Part shown: positions 59,195-64,000 of the stretch, piece by piece
Numbering within the stretch: position 1 is the stretch's first letter
Layout of the letters: each line of letters begins with the position of its first letter
Assembly (NCBI GenBank): GCA_035326705.1
Contig: DAOLES010000003.1
Span: 62,001-126,000 of the forward strand
Source of the DNA: Oligoflexia bacterium
GTDB lineage: Bacteria > Bdellovibrionota_G > JALEGL01
DNA: 64,000 nt
Reading direction: 5' to 3'
The notes under the pieces: model-generated
Database searches by the model: none
The model's input: only the letters and a program-made list of their open reading frames with translations
Told to the model about the DNA's origin: nothing
Program-made: the position numbers and the translations under genes

Positions 59195-61441
59195 ATGCTT
59201 AAATTTTTTCATCCAAAATATAAGCACATTGAAAAGCTTTTAAAAAATCAACAGTTTTTAGAAGCTGGAGAAGCCTATATGGAACTCAATATGCCCAAAA
59301 AAGCCATTTTAGCTTTTAAACAAGGGCAACATTTAGAGAAACTAGCGCAAGCTTACCTCAAAAACAATCAATGGCTTGAGGCCGCACAAATATATTTGCA
59401 AAAGGATCTACCTATCAAAGCCGCTGATATATTTTTTGAAAATGGTGATTTTGAACAAGCCGAAAAAATTTATCGTAATAATAAACAATTAAAACTATTG
59501 GGAGAACGGTTTTTTTCTATCGAATCCTATGAACAAGCTGCTAAAGCTTTTTTAGATGGTAAACATTATGAACAAGCTGCTAAAGCTTTGTTAAAAGCGG
59601 ATAAACTGTACGAAGCCAGTGTTTCTTTACAAAAAGCCTATGCTTATTGGCAAAAAAAACCCAATAACCCCAATAATTTAGAAAAACTAAAAAAAATAGG
59701 TCTCAATCTTGCTAACCTTTTAAAGCTCACTCAACAATATCAAAAAGCAGCCAAACTTTATATTGATCTAGACTACCAACAAGAAGCACTCATTTGTTTT
59801 AGTCAACTCAAAGACTATGATGCCGCTGCAAAACTATCTGAAATGATGCAAGATTACGACAATGCTGCCGTTTATTGGAAACTGGCAGGTAATCTTAGCA
59901 AGTATCAAAAATTTGATGCCGAACGTTTGGCCAAGCGTGGAAAACTTTTAGATGCAGCAAAAAAATTTTTAGCAGCCAATGAACTTTCACGTGCTGCCGA
60001 TCTCTACTTGGAACTAAACGATGTTACCAAAGCAGCAAGTTTATATGAAAAAGCCAAACAATTAAGTTCCGCAGCCAACTGTTATAAACTACTTGGACGT
60101 TATGAAAAAGCGGCTCAGCTTTATGAACAAAGCCAAAACTTAAAAGAAGCCATTGCTTGTTACCAACTGACCCCACAGTTTGATAAAGAAATTTTTTTAA
60201 GAACACAGGTTGGAGATTATCTAGGTATTGCTAAACGTTATATTGACATGCAAGAGGTCAACAAAGCTTTAGATATTTTAGGGCAAATTACGCAAACCTC
60301 GCCACATTACCAAAAGTCTTTGCCCTTAAAAATGAAAGCTTATCTTTTAAGTGGTCAAAATGATTTAGCTGTTGACGTTTTAAAACAACGAGAACATTCA
60401 TCCCATAAGCTTGAAAAAATCGACCTTGATAACTTAACCCGCTTAAGCCAAGAAAAGCAATATAAAAGCCTGATTCAAAATTACCTTAACAATAATATAA
60501 ATAAAAAATCAATTGAAGAAAGCTTGGTAAGTCGCGCCAAAAAACTACAGAATGCTTTAGAATCAAGCAATGTTGATCAACTACCACAAAATGAAATGCC
60601 AAGTTTAGAAATTATGATCAATCAGTATCCCGCCCATCCATCTGTTCATCCCAATGTTGTTCGTTATCAAAAAGTGCAGGAAATTGGACGCGGAGGCATG
60701 GGTTTAATTTACAAAGCAACTGATTCAGTTTTAGGAAGAACCGTGGCTTTAAAAATATTATCTCCTCACTTTAAAACCAATCAAAAAAGTATTGATACAT
60801 TTTTTAGAGAAGCCAAATCCGCAGCATTACTCAACCACCCCAATATTGTCACTGTCTATGATTTTGGTCTTCAAAATGGCGAGTATTATATTGCCATGGA
60901 GTTTGTTGAAGGAAAAACCCTTAAAGACTCTATAAGAGAGTCTAAAAGCGTAGACATTAAAAAAAGTATCAAGTTATTTAAACAAATGCTTGATGCCCTT
61001 GCATATGCTCATACACAAGGAATTGTTCATCGAGATTTAAGCAGTACAAATATTATGTTATCCAAACATCAACGAATTAAAGTCATGGATTTTGGTTTGG
61101 CCAAGCTGGTGAAAGACTTACTCAATGAGCAATCGATCATTGGTGGCACACCTTCTTTCATGTCTCCAGAACAAACCTTAGGTGATCCTATTGATCACAG
61201 AACTGATATTTATTCTCTGGGTATATTGCTCTATGAAATGTTAACCTTACAACTTCCCTTTAATAAAGGAGATTTAGGTTATCACCACTTACACACACCG
61301 GCACCAAAAGCTTCAGAAAGAAATAAAACAATTTCTGCAGCCCTTGATCAGTTTATTTTAACATGCATGGAAAAGAAACAGGAAAACCGATTTCAAACCA
61401 TTGCTCAAATGCAGGATTACTTAAGCGACATTAACTTATAA
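59195..61441 (+). CDS. TPR protein with C-terminal Ser/Thr kinase domain
   Basis: 748 residues, no signal or membrane helix. Residues 1-430 are TPR-like helical repeats (AAKLYxDLDYQQEA, ADLYLELNDVTKAASLYEKA), then a linker and a Hanks kinase domain at about 489-748. GRGGMG glycine loop, VALKIL lysine, HRDLSSTN catalytic loop (612-619) with Asp614, DFGLAK (632-637) and GGTPSFMSPEQ activation segment. The catalytic-loop Lys of HRDLKxxN is replaced by Ser. The usual order is kinase first and sensory region last; here the TPRs come first. Soluble. It is followed by alr 6 bp away. Substrate unknown. Confidence 0.88.
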   Translation: MLKFFHPKYKHIEKLLKNQQFLEAGEAYMELNMPKKAILAFKQGQHLEKLAQAYLKNNQWLEAAQIYLQKDLPIKAADIFFENGDFEQAEKIYRNNKQLKLLGERFFSIESYEQAAKAFLDGKHYEQAAKALLKADKLYEASVSLQKAYAYWQKKPNNPNNLEKLKKIGLNLANLLKLTQQYQKAAKLYIDLDYQQEALICFSQLKDYDAAAKLSEMMQDYDNAAVYWKLAGNLSKYQKFDAERLAKRGKLLDAAKKFLAANELSRAADLYLELNDVTKAASLYEKAKQLSSAANCYKLLGRYEKAAQLYEQSQNLKEAIACYQLTPQFDKEIFLRTQVGDYLGIAKRYIDMQEVNKALDILGQITQTSPHYQKSLPLKMKAYLLSGQNDLAVDVLKQREHSSHKLEKIDLDNLTRLSQEKQYKSLIQNYLNNNINKKSIEESLVSRAKKLQNALESSNVDQLPQNEMPSLEIMINQYPAHPSVHPNVVRYQKVQEIGRGGMGLIYKATDSVLGRTVALKILSPHFKTNQKSIDTFFREAKSAALLNHPNIVTVYDFGLQNGEYYIAMEFVEGKTLKDSIRESKSVDIKKSIKLFKQMLDALAYAHTQGIVHRDLSSTNIMLSKHQRIKVMDFGLAKLVKDLLNEQSIIGGTPSFMSPEQTLGDPIDHRTDIYSLGILLYEMLTLQLPFNKGDLGYHHLHTPAPKASERNKTISAALDQFILTCMEKKQENRFQTIAQMQDYLSDINL

Positions 61442-61447
61442 ACTATT

Positions 61448-62557
61448 ATGCGTACAAGAGCTCTCATTAACATCAAACAACTCAAACAAAACTACCTTGC
61501 CTTAAGTCAAATGCGAGAACCCGCACACACCATTATGCCAGTAATTAAAGCTCACGCCTACGGCCATGATGCATTGATAGTAGCAAAAGCTCTGGATAAA
61601 CTTAATCCAGTTGCTTTTGGGGTTGCTGACCTCAACGAAGCACTTGAAATTGGTCACCTCAAACTCAAAACACCCTGCTTTAACTTTGGCTATATTGATC
61701 CCTTACTACTACATGAAAGTATTCAACAAAAAGTTATTCTAAGTCTATTTTGTTTAGAAGACATTGCTTATCTTGGAACAATTTCTGCACAACTTAAAGC
61801 TCAGTTGCGTTTGCATATTAAGGTTGATACCGGCATGAATCGCATTGGCTTTAAAAAAAACCAATGGTCAGCAGTGATTGAACTCATTGATCAACATGAC
61901 CTTAAACATGCGATTCAAGGTATTTTTACGCATTTATCAGATAGCAACCAGCTTAACTTTGAACATAGTCAGCGTCAGTTAGATCAGTTTTCTCAAGCAA
62001 AAATCTTCTTTGAGCAAGCGCTTAATAAAAAACTCACAACTCACTGCGCCAGCAGCTCGCCAGTTCAACATTTATCATCGTTGATCTCATCATTTGATTG
62101 GATTAGGCCCGGAATTGCTTTGTATGGCTACCCTTATCAACAAAATCCAAATATAAAACCGATTTTAACTTGGAAAGCTAAAATCATTCAAATCAAAGAT
62201 GTAGCTGTTGGAGAAAGTATTGGCTATAATCAAAGCTACATTGCAGCAAAACCTATGCGAATTGGCATTATCAGTGTTGGTTATGGCGATGGTTTTTTTA
62301 AAGAATATCACAATCACACCTTATATTATAAGAACGAACCTTGCCCTATTGTGGGCGATATATGTATGGATATGTGTATGATAGATTTAAGTAACATTAA
62401 AGAGGCCCTACTTGGGGATGAGGTCTTTTTGATTTCAGAAAAAAAATGCAATGATACCTTGCATTTAAGTCAACAAACAAATAAAAGCGTATACGAAATA
62501 CTTACCTCAATTGGTAAAAGAGTGGTAAGAGAAGCTACATCAGATAAAAAATCATGA
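61448..62557 (+). CDS. alr: Alanine racemase
   Basis: 369 residues. Makes D-Ala for peptidoglycan. PLP lysine Lys34 in VIKAHAYGHD (usual KANAYGHG). The second catalytic Tyr lies in the SVGYGDG region or in SIGYNQSY; MDMCMIDLS and the C-terminal beta domain are complete. It runs directly after the TPR kinase (6 bp) and overlaps mlaE by 4 bp. D-Ala-D-Ala dipeptidase at 34.7 kb may recycle its product. Confidence 0.93.
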   Translation: MRTRALINIKQLKQNYLALSQMREPAHTIMPVIKAHAYGHDALIVAKALDKLNPVAFGVADLNEALEIGHLKLKTPCFNFGYIDPLLLHESIQQKVILSLFCLEDIAYLGTISAQLKAQLRLHIKVDTGMNRIGFKKNQWSAVIELIDQHDLKHAIQGIFTHLSDSNQLNFEHSQRQLDQFSQAKIFFEQALNKKLTTHCASSSPVQHLSSLISSFDWIRPGIALYGYPYQQNPNIKPILTWKAKIIQIKDVAVGESIGYNQSYIAAKPMRIGIISVGYGDGFFKEYHNHTLYYKNEPCPIVGDICMDMCMIDLSNIKEALLGDEVFLISEKKCNDTLHLSQQTNKSVYEILTSIGKRVVREATSDKKS

Positions 62558-63375
62558 ATGCATCAGAAAAACATAACTCTATTCTACATCGCTTTGTGGC
62601 ATTTTTTGGCCAGCAGGTAAAACTCTTTTTAAGCTATTTTATTGTTCCCCTTTCTCAAACAGGAGCAATGTGTTTGCTATTTTATAAATCCATCAATTAT
62701 TTATTTAAACCGCCCATTCGTTGGCGTGAGTTGATGAATCAAATGAAATTTGTGGGTGTAAACTCTCTGTTTATTGTGGTATTGACCGGTGCTTTTACTG
62801 GAATGGTGTTTGCCTTGCAAAGTGGCCGTTCATTTGCATATTTTGGGGCAGAATCCTTAACAGGTTCTGTTGTTGCGTTAACGCTTTCACGTGAAATTGC
62901 TCCAACATTGACTGCTTTAATGGTCACAGCTCGTGCTGGCTCAGCAATGGCCGCACAATTGGGTACAATGCAAGTCACCCAGCAAATTGATGCTTTAAGA
63001 GCAATGGCTGTTAGCCCTATTGACTATTTAATTGCCCCAAGACTCGCGGCTTCTATTATTGTCATGCCGTTTTTAACCTCTATTTTTAACTTTGTAGGTT
63101 TAGCAGGGGCCTATGTTGTTGGAATCTATTTGCTTGGCATTGACGAAGGTAGCTTTGTTGAGAAAATTCGTTATTACACGGATGTACCGGACTATGTTCA
63201 AGGTTTGTTTAAATCTATATTTTTTGGCTTAATAATGGCTATGGTTTGCTGTTATAAGGGAACTTCTGCTAAAAGAGGTGCGGCAGATGTTGGACAAAAA
63301 GTGACTGAAGCTGTTGTCATTTCTTCTGTTGCTATTTTAGTGGCAGATTACTTTTTAACGGCTATCTTCTTCTAA
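62554..63375 (+). CDS. mlaE: MlaE-type lipid ABC transporter permease
   Basis: 273 residues, about six membrane helices. The permease signature is LSREIAPTLTALMVTARAGSAMAAQLGTM, and QIDALRAMAVSPIDYLIAPRLAA is the EQ-loop-type helix. It is the inner-membrane partner of the Mla system, which keeps outer-membrane lipid asymmetry by moving phospholipids. ATGA overlap with alr; 17 bp to the ATPase gene. MlaD/MlaC-like genes are probably beyond the right edge. Confidence 0.93.
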   Translation: MNASEKHNSILHRFVAFFGQQVKLFLSYFIVPLSQTGAMCLLFYKSINYLFKPPIRWRELMNQMKFVGVNSLFIVVLTGAFTGMVFALQSGRSFAYFGAESLTGSVVALTLSREIAPTLTALMVTARAGSAMAAQLGTMQVTQQIDALRAMAVSPIDYLIAPRLAASIIVMPFLTSIFNFVGLAGAYVVGIYLLGIDEGSFVEKIRYYTDVPDYVQGLFKSIFFGLIMAMVCCYKGTSAKRGAADVGQKVTEAVVISSVAILVADYFLTAIFF

Positions 63376-63392
63376 AAAACACTGGCTCAATT

Positions 63393-64000
63393 ATGATTTA
63401 TTTTAAAAACGTAAATAAAGCATTTCAAACTCAGGTTGTTCTTAACAACCTCAATTTACACGTTAAAAAAGGAGAAATCACTGTCATCATGGGCCCCAGT
63501 GGTGTGGGAAAATCTGTTTCCCTAAAGCTCTTAATGGGCTTAATGAAGCCTGACTCAGGAGAAATCATTCTTGATGGACAAAATGTGTGTGAGCTTTCCG
63601 ATGAAGAAATGAAAAAAATCCGAAAAAAGATTGGGATGCTCTTTCAAGACGCTGCTCTTTTTGACTATTTAAACGTCTATGAAAATGTCAGTTTCCCCAT
63701 GTTAGAACACACCAAATTAAGCGAAGAAAAAATCAAAGTTCATGTTGAAGAAAAACTATCCGAGGTTGGTTTAACCGATATCAATGAGAAATTACCCAGT
63801 GAACTCTCTGGAGGTATGAGAAAACGCGTTGGTCTGGCTCGTGCACTTATGCTCAACCCAAAGGTTATTTTGTTTGATGAACCTACAACTGGCTTAGACC
63901 CTATTACAACTTCCCAAATAGGTGATTTGATTCTAAAAACACAGCGGAGTCGAAATGCCACTGTTCTTTTAATTAATCATGACTTAGCATTAACTTACAA
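63393..64000 (+). CDS. mlaF: MlaF-type ABC transporter ATPase (partial, runs off the right edge)
   Basis: Starts ATG 63393; 202 codons are visible, cut by the window end. Walker A GPSGVGKS, Q-loop LFQDAALFD, signature LSGGMRKR, Walker B ILFDEPTTGLDP and H-loop NHDLA are all present; the family is MlaF/Ttg2A (about 260 residues). Follows mlaE, so the pair forms the lipid ABC core. Confidence 0.93.
   Translation, partial: MIYFKNVNKAFQTQVVLNNLNLHVKKGEITVIMGPSGVGKSVSLKLLMGLMKPDSGEIILDGQNVCELSDEEMKKIRKKIGMLFQDAALFDYLNVYENVSFPMLEHTKLSEEKIKVHVEEKLSEVGLTDINEKLPSELSGGMRKRVGLARALMLNPKVILFDEPTTGLDPITTSQIGDLILKTQRSRNATVLLINHDLALTY

Overview
The window looks like a chromosomal segment of a low-GC, Gram-negative bacterium. 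It holds many lipobox and Sec signal peptides, at least five predicted outer-membrane barrels, OmpA with thrombospondin type-3 repeats, DegP, MlaE/MlaF, MazG, RecO, Rho and an IHF/HU protein. Three PilZ proteins (one with a DUF4388/PATAN-like part), a TPR-Ser/Thr kinase fusion and many secreted orphan proteins are typical of deltaproteobacteria-like predatory or environmental lineages (Bdellovibrionota or Myxococcota relatives). That placement is an inference; there is no rRNA here. I see no transposase, integrase, phage module or CRISPR array, so this is mostly ordinary backbone.

Layout. 1-6.7 kb: envelope proteins (DUF900 lipoprotein, PilZ/DUF4388, OmpA, DUF481, GDPD). 6.8-12.7 kb: ileS with an overlapping SDR threonine dehydrogenase, then fhs. 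12.7-15.7 kb: a thiamine island, with a TPP riboswitch in front of an outer-membrane barrel and an SSS symporter, next to thiamine pyrophosphokinase. 15.8-20.1 kb: nadE-nadK-recO-mazG operon. 20.1-28.5 kb: ComEA-like protein, tRNA-Ser(GGA) with a repeat, S41 and M48 peptidases, Cds1-like PLP enzyme, HiPIP. 28.6-31.6 kb: GST-trhO-pyrE operon and a pseudouridine synthase. 31.7-38.7 kb: secreted proteins, two right-handed beta-helix lipoproteins around dut and D-Ala-D-Ala dipeptidase. 38.7-45.8 kb: an operon running cytochrome c, lipoprotein, barrel, TPR giant, serS, tRNA-Ser(TGA), then three tandem repeats. 46-59 kb: ihf, rho, degP-cvpA, two PilZ genes, cyclophilin, tkt, ftsY, khpA, small lipoproteins, ssb. 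59.2-64 kb: TPR kinase, alr, mlaE, mlaF (cut by the window edge).

Most interesting structure. Both tRNA-Ser genes are followed by copies of a repeat of about 140 bp. Each copy ends in the same 14-nt tRNA 3' end and holds an inverted T-arm plus a hairpin with compensatory changes. The layout recalls the tyrT distal repeats (rtT) of E. coli but sits at two serine tRNAs.

A second theme is start-site architecture. At least eleven genes have a sigma70-like promoter whose -10 box ends only 6-8 nt before the start codon, usually with no Shine-Dalgarno sequence, so their mRNAs are probably leaderless. These starts often revise the longest-ORF start.
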